The position numbers were made by a program, and so were the translations under genes. A DNA stretch of 64,000 nt from Candidatus Kapaibacterium sp. (lineage in GTDB: Bacteria > Bacteroidota > Ignavibacteria > Kapaibacteriales > UBA2268), in the NCBI GenBank assembly GCA_026418625.1, contig JAOABA010000024.1:1-64000 (forward strand), given 5' to 3'. Shown here in pieces: positions 1-10,700 of the stretch (positions are counted from its first letter, which is position 1; each line of letters starts with the position of its first letter). Under the pieces are notes generated by a model. That model ran no database searches. It was not told the origin of the DNA and saw only the letters and a list, made by a program, of their open reading frames with translations.

Positions 1-40
1 AAAATTTTTACAAATGTTTTAATAAATCGAGATAAAAATC

Positions 41-115
41 TTTGCGACCTTTGCGTAAGTCTCAGCGAACTCTGCGAGAAATAAAAAGAGTTTCACGCAG
101 AGAACGCAGAGGTAG
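41..115. repeat. Fragment of a dispersed 'ctttgcg...ctctgcg / cgcagagaacgcagag' intergenic repeat
   Basis: ctttgcgacctttgcgtaagtctcagcgaactctgcgagaaa followed by tttcacgcagagaacgcagaggt; the two halves are imperfect inverted repeats. Confidence 0.6.
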
Positions 116-182
116 AAAAGAGACCGCAGAGCTTTAACTAAATTATTCTTAAATTCGAAATGAATAATTGAAGTTGTTTTAT

Positions 183-1307
183 TTAAGTTTTCTTGTTTGA
201 TAAGAGTTCAAGATAGTATTTAATGATATTATTAATCTCAATATCTCTATCAAATTTTTGTTCAACTGTGTAACGTGCTTTCTTACCGATTTTATCAAGC
301 AAATCTCTGTTCTGATAAAGCATATTTATTAAATCCGATAAGTCATTGCTATTTTTGGGTTCGAAAATATAACCGTTTTTTCCGGAATCAATAATTTCTG
401 GGACACCCCCACAATCTGTTCCGATGACTGCCAACGAGCAAGCCATTCCCTCTATTATCACCAAACCAAATGTCTCGCAATGGCTTGGAGCAACGAAAAT
501 ATCAAAGCAATTCATCAGCTCGGGAACTTTGTCAGTAAAAGGAAGAAAAATTACCTTATCCTCAATTTTGTTTTCAGTAATTGTATTATTGAGTTCTCTG
601 AAATATTCTTCATCATTAGAATCTCCGGCAAAAACGAGCTTGATATTTTCCTTGTTTTCCAATTCCATAAAAGCATTCAAAAGCACATCCTGACCTTTCT
701 GTCTGTCAATTCTGCCAATGCAACCAATTAAAAAATCTTCAGTGGGAAGATTGAAATTCTTTCTAAGTTCTATCTTCTTCTCTGGTATTGGTTTAAATTT
801 CTGGATATCAATTCCATAAGGTATTACTCTTACCTTGGTAGAATGAATTATAGTTGTTTTTAAAATATCTTCTTTCATTCTGTTATTAAGGACAACAGCA
901 CCGTCCAAATTCTTGAAAATCCAGTTATGGACTAAATCCTTCTTATTTAATCCTGATTGCATTTGCTGGTGGAAAACTATAATCGGTTTTTTCCGTGATA
1001 ACATCTTTGCAAGGATTGCAGTGCTTAAAAGTGAGGATTTCCCGACAATACTAATATCAGTTCCACTTTGATTAAAAATTTTGCTTAAATTATACGCAGC
1101 ATGAAAATTAAAATATGGCTGTTTCATTTTAATGTGTTTCACTTTTAAGTCTAATGTTTCAGCGAGCTTTTCCACTCTTGAATTGGGAAATGCAACCACA
1201 TCTACATTAAATGTCCGGTCTTGAAGTTCTTTGCCGAGCTTGGTTGTTGCAATCTCAAGACCGCCATATTCAAGCAAAGGATTAAAGATTGTGATATTAA
1301 TATTCAT
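183..1307 (-). CDS. Glycosyltransferase family 4 (GT-B)
   Basis: ORF with IGCIGRIDRQKGQDVLLNAF and PSHCETFGLVIIEGMACSLAVIGTDCGGVPEII motifs; ORF track starts at 1334 (TTG), but ATG at 1307 (MNINITIFNPLLEYGG) fits better. Confidence 0.88.
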   Translation of the reverse strand: MNINITIFNPLLEYGGLEIATTKLGKELQDRTFNVDVVAFPNSRVEKLAETLDLKVKHIKMKQPYFNFHAAYNLSKIFNQSGTDISIVGKSSLLSTAILAKMLSRKKPIIVFHQQMQSGLNKKDLVHNWIFKNLDGAVVLNNRMKEDILKTTIIHSTKVRVIPYGIDIQKFKPIPEKKIELRKNFNLPTEDFLIGCIGRIDRQKGQDVLLNAFMELENKENIKLVFAGDSNDEEYFRELNNTITENKIEDKVIFLPFTDKVPELMNCFDIFVAPSHCETFGLVIIEGMACSLAVIGTDCGGVPEIIDSGKNGYIFEPKNSNDLSDLINMLYQNRDLLDKIGKKARYTVEQKFDRDIEINNIIKYYLELLSNKKT

Positions 1308-1312
1308 ATTAT

Positions 1313-1981
1313 TTACAAAACTGCTGAAGGGCAATACTTATTTATTTTACAAATTCCACATTTTGGTTTTCTTGAAGTGCATACTTTTCTGCCTAAGTTA
1401 ATAAAATAGTGAGTGAAGATAACCCATTGATTTTTAGGAATTAATTCCATTAGTTCAAATTCAATTTTTTCTGCATTATTTGTCTGAACAAAACCAAGCC
1501 TTTGCGAAATTCGACTTACGTGTGTATCTACGACAATACCCGGGACATTAAAACAATGCCCAAGAATAACGTTTCCAGTTTTTCTACCAACACCGGGAAT
1601 TTTGAGTAAATCATCCATATTATCGGGGACTCTGCAATTAAATTCTTCCAAAATCATTTTTGAGGCAGCTTTTATGTGTCGGGCTTTAGCTTTATAATAT
1701 CCTGTTGAAAAAATCAGAGATTCCAACTCCTCATTTTCCAAATTTACGAAGTGTTCTGGCAGAAAATATTTTTTGAAAAGCTGTTCAGTAACAATATTAA
1801 CCCTTGCATCAGTGCATTGAGCCGATAGTATCGTAGCGATTAATAGTTCGAAGGGTGTTGAGAAATTAAGTTGTATTTTGACATCAGGATATTCCTTCTT
1901 CAAAATATCCAGAATTTTTTTCATTCTTTTCTTTTCTGCTTCTTTCTCAGATTTGTTTATCTTTTCTTCGCCTTTTTTCAT
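1313..1981 (-). CDS. nth: Endonuclease III (HhH-GPD, Fe-S)
   Basis: HhH LLKIPGVGRKTGNVILG, VDTHVSRISQRLG, and C-x6-C-x2-C-x5-C cluster (CTSRKPKCGICKINKYC). Confidence 0.93.
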   Translation of the reverse strand: MKKGEEKINKSEKEAEKKRMKKILDILKKEYPDVKIQLNFSTPFELLIATILSAQCTDARVNIVTEQLFKKYFLPEHFVNLENEELESLIFSTGYYKAKARHIKAASKMILEEFNCRVPDNMDDLLKIPGVGRKTGNVILGHCFNVPGIVVDTHVSRISQRLGFVQTNNAEKIEFELMELIPKNQWVIFTHYFINLGRKVCTSRKPKCGICKINKYCPSAVL

Positions 1982-2613
1982 TTTAACTGTGATTTTAAAA
2001 AATTACACATTGAATTTGGTGTTTCTCTATGATAAATATAAGTTTTTATTTCAGTTTTCATAATTTTCAAGCCACAATTTTCAACTCTTTCGAAAAAATC
2101 TGTATCATCAGCATAATCAACATTTCTAAAATAACCGATTTTTTGAAATACATCCCTTTTTATAAAAAAAGTTCCTCCTATAATGCAATTATCTAAATGA
2201 ATTAATTTAGATGGGTTATTTTTATCAGGGACAAAGGGATCACCGAAAATTTCGAAGCCACCGTGGAGCAGATCAATTTGAGGATTTTCCTGCAAGATTA
2301 AATATCTCGTTGTAAGATGGTTGATTTTATATTCATCATCTGAATCAAGAAATGTTATATATTGTCCCCTTGATTGATAAACACCTGTATTTCTTGCAGT
2401 TGGTAAACCCTGATTTTTTTGGAAAATGTATTTGATATTACTGTAACTTAGGACAATTGGCTTAATTACCTCAAAAGTATTATCACTGCTTCCATCATCC
2501 ACAATAACTGCCTCCCAATCTGTGAAGTCCTGATTTATAAGCGATTTCAAAGCTCGTGTTATGAGCTTTTCTCTGTTAAAGGCAGTAATAATAATTGAGA
2601 AAAAAGGTCCCAA
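1978..2613 (-). CDS. Glycosyltransferase family 2
   Basis: FSIIITAFNREKLITRALKSLINQ...VDDGSSDNT...FLDSDDEY; overlaps the nth start. Confidence 0.88.
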   Translation of the reverse strand: MGPFFSIIITAFNREKLITRALKSLINQDFTDWEAVIVDDGSSDNTFEVIKPIVLSYSNIKYIFQKNQGLPTARNTGVYQSRGQYITFLDSDDEYKINHLTTRYLILQENPQIDLLHGGFEIFGDPFVPDKNNPSKLIHLDNCIIGGTFFIKRDVFQKIGYFRNVDYADDTDFFERVENCGLKIMKTEIKTYIYHRETPNSMCNFLKSQLK

Positions 2614-2704
2614 ATTTTTTTAATTCCGCAAATAAAAGAAACTTAAACGATTAGTAATTAAAATTAGTCATTAGAGATTGATTTATTAATAGTTATAACT
2701 ATTT

Positions 2705-3367
2705 ATGGATTTTGTAAAATTTTGGACAGTATGCTCTCTTAATGGAATATTGTTAGATGAAGAGCAAATGGTTTTAATTGAGAGATATTCTAACGAATTG
2801 CTCTATTGGAACAAGAAGGTTAATCTCATTTCCAGAAAAGATGAAGAAAATCTTCTTGAAAGACATATCTTACATTCCCTGACACCATTAAAATACATTA
2901 GTTTTAAAGAAAAAGCATATTGCCTTGATGTTGGCACGGGCGGTGGTTTGCCGGGGATACCATTGAAAATTGCAAGACCTGATTTGAAATTTACCTTAAT
3001 TGATTCTATTTCTAAGAAAATAAAAATGACAGAAATGTTTGCAAAGCATACTGAATTGAAAGACATTAAGGCAATAGCAATCCGAGCCGAAGATTATGAA
3101 AAATCAAACAACAACATAAAAAGATTTGACTATATTTTTTCGAGAGCTGTGGCTAAAACTGACTTAGTAATAAGCTGGGTGAGGAATATAATAAAAAAGG
3201 ACGGGTTAATCGTCTTGTATAAAGGCGGAAATTTGGATGAAGAAATTGAAATAGCTAAGAGAAGGTTCAAAGATGTTGATATAAATGTTATCAGCATTAA
3301 TATGAATGGCAGTTCTTGGTTCAGCGATGAGGATAAAAAATTATTGGTTTGTAAATTTAATATTTAA
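2705..3367 (+). CDS. rsmG: 16S rRNA (guanine-N7) methyltransferase RsmG
   Basis: CLDVGTGGGLPGIPLKIARPDLKFTLIDSISKKI, family-typical. Confidence 0.92.
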   Translation: MDFVKFWTVCSLNGILLDEEQMVLIERYSNELLYWNKKVNLISRKDEENLLERHILHSLTPLKYISFKEKAYCLDVGTGGGLPGIPLKIARPDLKFTLIDSISKKIKMTEMFAKHTELKDIKAIAIRAEDYEKSNNNIKRFDYIFSRAVAKTDLVISWVRNIIKKDGLIVLYKGGNLDEEIEIAKRRFKDVDINVISINMNGSSWFSDEDKKLLVCKFNI

Positions 3368-3401
3368 AACTATTTGAACTTTTTTGGATATATAAACTGA
3401 A

Positions 3402-4076
3402 ATGAGTAGGAAAGTATATATAATATTACTTCTGGCAATTTTCTTGTTATCATTCGATAATTTGATTTGCCAAAAGTCAGACAGCAAGATTAAACTGGCA
3501 CGTGTTAAATATTCAGGCGGTGGTGATTGGTATAATGACCCTTCGGCAGAGGTTAACTTGTTACGTTATGTTGCGAAAGCAACAAATATCCCCGTAGAGC
3601 CTGTTTATGAATATGTTGATCTTGCTTCAGACAATTTATTTCTTTATCCTTTACTTTTCCTGACAGGACACGGCAATGTTAATTTTACCGAAGAAGAAGT
3701 CAGAAAATTAAGGACTTACCTTCAAAATGGGGGTTTCCTTTATATTGATGATGATTATGGTTTAGATGAGTTCATTCGCAAAGAGATGAAAAAGGTTTTT
3801 CCCGATCAGGATTTTGTTGAACTACCTTTTTCTCACGGTATATATCACAGTCATTTCAAATTTCCAAATGGACTGCCAAAAATTCACGAACACGATAAAA
3901 AAGTCCCGCAAGGATTTGGTTTATTTTATCAAGGAAGATTGTGTGTATTTTATACTTATGAGGCTAATTTGGGTGACGGTTGGCCAGATCCTGAAATCCA
4001 TAACGATCCACCTGAAAAGCGTGAAGCTTCCCTTCAAATGGGAACAAACATTATTGTTTGGGCTTTGACTAACTAA
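3402..4076 (+). CDS. DUF4159 domain secreted protein
   Basis: Signal peptide then ARVKYSGGGDWYNDPSAEVNLLRY...GGFLYIDDDYGLDEFIRKEMKKVFP...PFSHGIYHSHF. Confidence 0.75.
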   Translation: MSRKVYIILLLAIFLLSFDNLICQKSDSKIKLARVKYSGGGDWYNDPSAEVNLLRYVAKATNIPVEPVYEYVDLASDNLFLYPLLFLTGHGNVNFTEEEVRKLRTYLQNGGFLYIDDDYGLDEFIRKEMKKVFPDQDFVELPFSHGIYHSHFKFPNGLPKIHEHDKKVPQGFGLFYQGRLCVFYTYEANLGDGWPDPEIHNDPPEKREASLQMGTNIIVWALTN

Positions 4077-4090
4077 TACAAAGGACAATT

Positions 4091-7000
4091 ATGCCTGAAT
4101 ATATAAATAAATATCAAGAAATTTTAAGTAGATTAAATTCAACAGCAAGAAAAGAATCCACTTTAATTTTACTCGAAGCTCTCATAAAAATTTTGACATT
4201 TGGAATGATAATTTCATTATCATTTTCTTTAGTAGAATTGATAATGAATGGTGATAAAAGCTTCAGGTTCATTTTATTCTTTCTATCATTATCAACTTTA
4301 TTCGTTTTATCAGTAAAATTCCTAATTCCTTTTTTCAGCAGGACTATTGGTTCGGCAAAACCAAATCCATATAGTATTGCTCTCAGAGTTGGTAATTATT
4401 ATCCTGAAATTAAGGACAGATTATGCAATACTTTGCAGCTTGTTGGAAATATAAATATAAGTGCCGGCACATCAGAATCCCTCACTCTTGCAGCTTTTGA
4501 AGAAGTATCAAAGGAAGTGAAGGGAAAAGACTTTAATGTAATCATCGAAAAAAGCAAATTGAAAAAAAGCCTGATATTTTTCCTCATAACTTTTATTATT
4601 ACTGTTTTATCATTTACAATTTTTCAAAATAGCCTTGGTTTTGCATTTTATCGGGTAGTAAATTATAATCAGTCATTTAATCCTCCGGCACCCTTCAAGC
4701 TTTATTTAGAACCTTTGAATAAAACTGTTCTTAGGGGTGAAAATGTTAAAATCACAGTTAAAACAAGCGGCAATCCACCGGAAAAGATAAATCTAATTAT
4801 TAAAGAAAATAATCAGGAAAATCCTGACAGTTACAATCTAAAATTAGATAAAAATAATAACTACGTTTTCGAAATTGCAACAATAAAAAATTCAATTGAA
4901 TATTATGCTGAAGCGGAGTGGCTCACAGACATAATTACTACTGACAAAGGAAAAATAAATGTAATAGATTTACCTTTGATCAAATCTCTGACAGGGAAGC
5001 TCATCTATCCATCTTATACAAATTTAGGCGCCAGAAATATTGACGAGCAAACGACTGAAATTTCTGCTTTGATTGGCTCGAGGCTCGATTTCTCATTATT
5101 ATCAAATAAAGATATAAAAGATGCCAAAATCTTTTTTGTTAAGAATAATTTTAATACTTCCAACAATGATTTAACAGGAGAAACTGCAAAAGAGCTAAAG
5201 AATGATACTGTTATCATAGGTTTGAAATCTGCGGGAAATAGGGCAAACGGCGGTTTTACAATCAATCAGTCAGGTGTATTCCATTTCGAGATAGCCGATA
5301 AAGACGGTCAAAAAAGCACAAATCCAATTAAATATAATGTTTTAGCTTTAACTGATGAATATCCAAGAATAGAGCTTATTGACCCAACAACTGATGTTCA
5401 AATCGGTGAATCAGCTTTACTGCCAGTCAGGTTAAGTGTTTCAGATGATTACGGTATAACAAGCTTAAAGCTTTATTACAAACTTCTCGAATCAAGATAT
5501 TCGCCACCTGATCCAAAATATTCAAATCTATCTATACCGTTGCTATCTAATGAAACATCAATGGAGGTTCCTTATCTTTGGGACTTAAAGAAAATTGATA
5601 TATCTCCCGGGGATATTTATGAGTTTTATTTTGAAGTTGCTGATAATGACAGAGTCAGGGGACCAAAAACAGCTCGGACTAAATCATTGCTTGTCAGACT
5701 TCCTTCGATAGAAGAGGCACTCAGAGCAGTTGATACAGACCAGAAAAAAATCGAAGAAGAACTGAAAAAAGTCCTTAAAGAATCCAATGAATTGAAAAAA
5801 CAGATGGATGAATTGGACAAAGAATTACTTAAAAATCAGTACAAACCCCAATTAGATTGGAAAGACAAGAAAAAAGCCGAAGATATTCTTAAAAAGAAAG
5901 AAGAAATTCAAAAGAAATTCGAACAAATTCAACAAAGTTTAGACCAACTTAATAAATCATTGCAGGATAATAATGTTCTGTCGCCAGAGACTGTCCAGAA
6001 ATTTTTGGAGTTGCAAAAATTGATGGAAGAAGTAGATTCACCAGAATTAAGAAAGATGCAGGAAGCAATGCAACAAGCAATGGATAAAATGTCTCCTGAA
6101 GATTTGAAGAAGGCAATGCAAAACTATAAATTCGATGAAGAACGATTTAGACAAAGCATAGAAAGAACACTAAAAATTTTAAAAAGACTTCAAGCTGAGC
6201 AAAAGGCTGACGCATTAAGCAAAATGGCTGAAGAATTAACCAAGAAACAGGAAGAGCTTAATAAACAGCTTAATAACACTAATCCTTCAGACAAGCAAAA
6301 ACGAGATGAATTAGCCAAACAGCAGGATAAGTTAAACGAGGATTTGAAAAATATCTCGGATAATCTGAAAAGCCTTGAGGACTTAATGAAGGAGATTGGC
6401 GACAATATGCCAATGAAAGAGCTTCAGGATGCGAAAGATGCACTTAATGAAAATGAAACATCAGATGCAATGCAGGAAGCAAGCAAGGATATGCAGTCGG
6501 GTGATTTTAACAAGGCTGACAGCAAACAAAAAAAGGCTTCATCGAACCTTAAGAAGTTTGCTGAAAATATGAATAAGCTAAAAAATGAGATGAACGACAG
6601 AGTTACTCAAGAAGCCATCAGAAAAATGCAAAAGGCTACTACTGATATGCTTAAACTGTCACAAATGCAGGAAGATCTAAGGAATCAAACCAAAAATTCG
6701 GATTATAATTCAACAAAGTTTAATGAATTAGCAGAAAATCAAGCACAAATATCATCTGCAATGAGCAATTTGGTAAATTCTATGATGGATCTTGCCAATA
6801 AGACTTTCGCAGTAACACCAGAAATGGCAAAAGATTTGGGAGATGCCCTTCAGAAAATGCAACAAGCTATGCAAAGTCTTGCTAACAGGCAGACAAGTAA
6901 TGCATCGAGAGCTCAGCAAGACGCAATGTCTTCAATGAATCAGGCAGCTATGCAAATGCAACAAATGCTTTCAATGATGCAAAATCAGGGAAGTGGAGCT

Positions 7001-7603
7001 TGTGAAAATCCCGGTGGTTCGGGTCCCGGCAAAAAACCCGGGCAACAACCCGGAATGGGCTTTATGGAAAGGTTGCAACAATTAGCTGCTCAACAGCAAA
7101 TGATTAACCAATCATTGCAAAAACTTTCGGGGCAGGGTGGTGGTTTATCGGATCAGCAGAGAAATGAATTAGGTCGTATTGCCGGTGATCAAGGAAAAGC
7201 TCAAAAGACACTGGAAGAATTAGCCAAAGAGCAGAAACAATTCTCAGGGGAAAGACTTGCTTTAGGGGACTTGGAAAAAATTGCTAAAGAGATGAAGGAA
7301 GTAATGACTGATTTGCAAAGTGGTAATATAACTCCCGAAACACTCAAAAGACAGGAAAGAATTCTTTCTCGATTACTTGATGCAACCAAATCTATAAACG
7401 AAAGAGATTACGAGAAAAAAAGAGAATCCCGCACTGGAATTGATGTTATTCGAAAAAGTCCTGATGCTCTCAAATTAATGACTGATGAAGACCGAAAACG
7501 AACATTGCAGGATATTCTTAGAAACTTAAAAGAAGGCTATTCAACTGATTATGAAAATATAATAAAAAAATATTTTGAGCAGCTACAGCAATTCCCTCAG
7601 TAA
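4091..7603 (+). CDS. DUF4175-like membrane protein with long coiled coil and Gln/Met/Gly-rich C-terminal region
   Basis: Two N-terminal TM helices, Ig-like region, then about 600 aa of heptad-like E/K/Q/M-rich sequence; 14 nt after the DUF4159 gene. Confidence 0.7.
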   Translation: MPEYINKYQEILSRLNSTARKESTLILLEALIKILTFGMIISLSFSLVELIMNGDKSFRFILFFLSLSTLFVLSVKFLIPFFSRTIGSAKPNPYSIALRVGNYYPEIKDRLCNTLQLVGNINISAGTSESLTLAAFEEVSKEVKGKDFNVIIEKSKLKKSLIFFLITFIITVLSFTIFQNSLGFAFYRVVNYNQSFNPPAPFKLYLEPLNKTVLRGENVKITVKTSGNPPEKINLIIKENNQENPDSYNLKLDKNNNYVFEIATIKNSIEYYAEAEWLTDIITTDKGKINVIDLPLIKSLTGKLIYPSYTNLGARNIDEQTTEISALIGSRLDFSLLSNKDIKDAKIFFVKNNFNTSNNDLTGETAKELKNDTVIIGLKSAGNRANGGFTINQSGVFHFEIADKDGQKSTNPIKYNVLALTDEYPRIELIDPTTDVQIGESALLPVRLSVSDDYGITSLKLYYKLLESRYSPPDPKYSNLSIPLLSNETSMEVPYLWDLKKIDISPGDIYEFYFEVADNDRVRGPKTARTKSLLVRLPSIEEALRAVDTDQKKIEEELKKVLKESNELKKQMDELDKELLKNQYKPQLDWKDKKKAEDILKKKEEIQKKFEQIQQSLDQLNKSLQDNNVLSPETVQKFLELQKLMEEVDSPELRKMQEAMQQAMDKMSPEDLKKAMQNYKFDEERFRQSIERTLKILKRLQAEQKADALSKMAEELTKKQEELNKQLNNTNPSDKQKRDELAKQQDKLNEDLKNISDNLKSLEDLMKEIGDNMPMKELQDAKDALNENETSDAMQEASKDMQSGDFNKADSKQKKASSNLKKFAENMNKLKNEMNDRVTQEAIRKMQKATTDMLKLSQMQEDLRNQTKNSDYNSTKFNELAENQAQISSAMSNLVNSMMDLANKTFAVTPEMAKDLGDALQKMQQAMQSLANRQTSNASRAQQDAMSSMNQAAMQMQQMLSMMQNQGSGACENPGGSGPGKKPGQQPGMGFMERLQQLAAQQQMINQSLQKLSGQGGGLSDQQRNELGRIAGDQGKAQKTLEELAKEQKQFSGERLALGDLEKIAKEMKEVMTDLQSGNITPETLKRQERILSRLLDATKSINERDYEKKRESRTGIDVIRKSPDALKLMTDEDRKRTLQDILRNLKEGYSTDYENIIKKYFEQLQQFPQ

Positions 7604-7792
7604 ATTGAGCTAAAAACCTTTTTTTTTGAAAGTGAGAATTTATCAAACACTTATATTACTGGAAAAAAATTTGGTATTTATGCGGTCTAAAGCATTGATA
7701 AATATATCTACAAATTTTTTTTATTTTTTTTTGTTAATTGAAAGTTAAGTTACTTTCTTAGCAAAATAATTTTTATTTATTAAATTAACGGG

Positions 7793-10700
7793 ATGCATAA
7801 GTTTATTAACAGATTAATTAATTTCTTTGATTTATTCAATAAGGTAACAAACATCCCTTTAAATTTACTTAATAAGAAAGGAGAAGTTCTTTTTTCTTCT
7901 TATGAATACTGGCGAGAAAGGAATTTTAGTAGAGAAAATTATGACTTAATTGATTCAATTTATAACGAACTGGCAGTTAGCAAACTTAAATCATATCAAT
8001 CCAAACCTGATTTGTTAAATATCGAGGCTAAACTTTTAATAACTAATAATTTTTTATATTCATTTCATTTACCGTTAAAAAGTTATTCTGACAATTTTTG
8101 CTTGGTAATTGGAAATTTTTTTCTTGGAGAAAAGATTTTAGATTTAAAACTTATAAATAAAATTGCTGAGAAGGTTGGCTGTGATGTTTTTTTAGTCGAG
8201 GAAGTAATTGATAAAATACCTGTCTTAACACAGGAAAAACTTAATTCAGTTCAAACATTTATTGAAAATTTCATACAGAATTTTCTAAAAACTGAGTCTG
8301 ATATTATTCCTGAGGAGGAAACACAAAAGCAAGAGGGGAAGATTGCTTCAGCTATAAATCTGAATAATATCAATATAGACTTTTTGGATTTTCTTGAACA
8401 TAATTCAAGAACTATTAAACTTCTGATAGATGAGAAATTCAATTTTCTCTCAATTAATCAATATTTTGAAGAATTATTTGGTGTTAAAAAGGATGAAATA
8501 ATTGGGAAAAATATATTGGATTTTATTTCCAAATCATCCAGATCGAGACTAAGGCTTTATCTTGAAAAACTTGAAATTGATGAAATATCAGTGCCTATTT
8601 CCATAGAAATGACAAGTAAAAGCCAGCAGCCTTTAACTTTTATACTAAACTTTGAAAGAATAAGGCAAAATGAAGAAGGGAACCGTATTTATTTTGCTTA
8701 TGGTTTTAATATAACCTCTTCATCTCACGAAATACAGTCGTTAAGAGAAAATGAAGAAAAATATCGGAATATAGTTGAACAATCATCGGATGGAATATTT
8801 ATTACGGACCAGAACGGCAGAATTATTGAATGGAATAAGGCTTTGGAAAATATTACTGGATTGAAAAAAGAAGAAGTAATTGGCAAATATAGTTGGGATA
8901 TTAAAGAACCATTTGACCTCGACTCACTCAGTTATTATGAGCTTAATTATATTGTCAGTGAATTCGAAAATTATGGCTATGTTAATGAAAATTATGAATT
9001 AATCAATAAGCTAAGCGAGCAAAGAATATTAAACAAATTCGGAGAAAATAAGATAGTTCAATCAATAGTATTTCCTATAAAAACAAGCAAAGGGAATTTG
9101 ATTGGCTCAATAATCAGAGACATAACTAACAAGAAAAATCTCGAAGCAGAATTAATCAAAGCTAAAGAAGATGCAGAATCAGCTAATAAAGCAAAAAGTG
9201 AATTTCTGGCTATGATGAGCCACGAGATAAGAACTCCAATGAATGGAATATTGGGGATGGTGGAATTAGCTCTTACTACCGAATTAACACCAGAACAAAG
9301 AGAATATCTTGAAGCAGTTGAGCATTCTGCAGAGTCTCTCTTAAATATAATCAATCAGATATTGGACTTTTCAAAAATTGAAGCTGGAAAACTTGAAATT
9401 GAAATTACAGAATTTAATCTTAGGGATTTAGTTGAGAAAATAGCCAATATTTTGTCAATAAAGGCATTTGAGAAAAATCTTGAATTAATCTTAGATTATG
9501 ATTTTAACTTACCTGATATTTTTTATGGGGATTCGGTCAGAATAAGACAAATTTTAATAAATTTATTGATTAATGCTATTAAATTCACAGATTACGGAGA
9601 TATTGTTTTTTCAGTTAAGGGTAATAATGTTGAAGGAAATTACTATGAGTTGGAATTTTCGATTACAGACACTGGAATTGGAATAGCCGAAGATAAATTG
9701 GATAAATTATTTACTGAATTCACTCAGTTAAGCGACAGTGCAACACGAAATTATGGAGGGACAGGATTAGGACTTGCTATATCAAAACAGTTAGCGACCC
9801 TGATGGGAGGCGAGGTAAACGTAAAAAGCAAATTAAATAAAGGAAGCACTTTCACATTCAAGATAAAGTTAGAAGCGGGCGAGATAAAACAGCTCCCTGC
9901 AGTATCTAATGAAATATCCTATACTGATAAAAATATTTTGGTAATTGATGATAACCAAAAATCATTGAATTTAATATCGAAAATCCTGACCTATTTAGGA
10001 ATGAATGTTCAGACAGTTTCAAATCTCAGTGATATTTTTATAAAATTAAAAGAAGCTGAATTAGAAAAGCTGACTTATGATGCAATCCTCCTTGATATTC
10101 AATTGCAACATTTGGATGGAATTTCGATAATGAACCAGATAAGAACTGAATTAAGCACCAAAGATTTACCATTTATTGTAATGCTGACACCTCAGGATTT
10201 AACAACTCATTTAAAAAAGTTAAAAGCCAATGAAGTTGAAAATTATCTAATTAAGCCTATTAAATTTAACGAGTTAATAAATGTCATAAATTCTTTATTC
10301 ACAAAAGGAAAAAATAAGCAAATAAAGATTGATTTTAGTGAAAATAAAGAAGATATAAAAGAGGCAGAGAGAAACCAAAACAATTTAAAAATTTTAGTTG
10401 CTGAAGATAATATTATCAGTAGTCAGTTAACTGTATCTATTCTTAAAAAAAGAGGTTACGAAGTTGTTACAGCCGCGAATGGTGAGGAAGCTGTTGAACT
10501 TTATAAAAACAATCACTTTGATTTAATTTTGATGGATGTTTTAATGCCAAATCTCGATGGTTTTGCCGCTACAAGAAAAATCAGGGAATTAGAGAAAGCG
10601 ATGAATAGACATACGCCTATAATAGCTTTAACAGCTCACGCTATTGAAGGTTTCAAAAAACAATGTCTCGAAAGCGGTATGAATGGATATCTTTCAAAAC

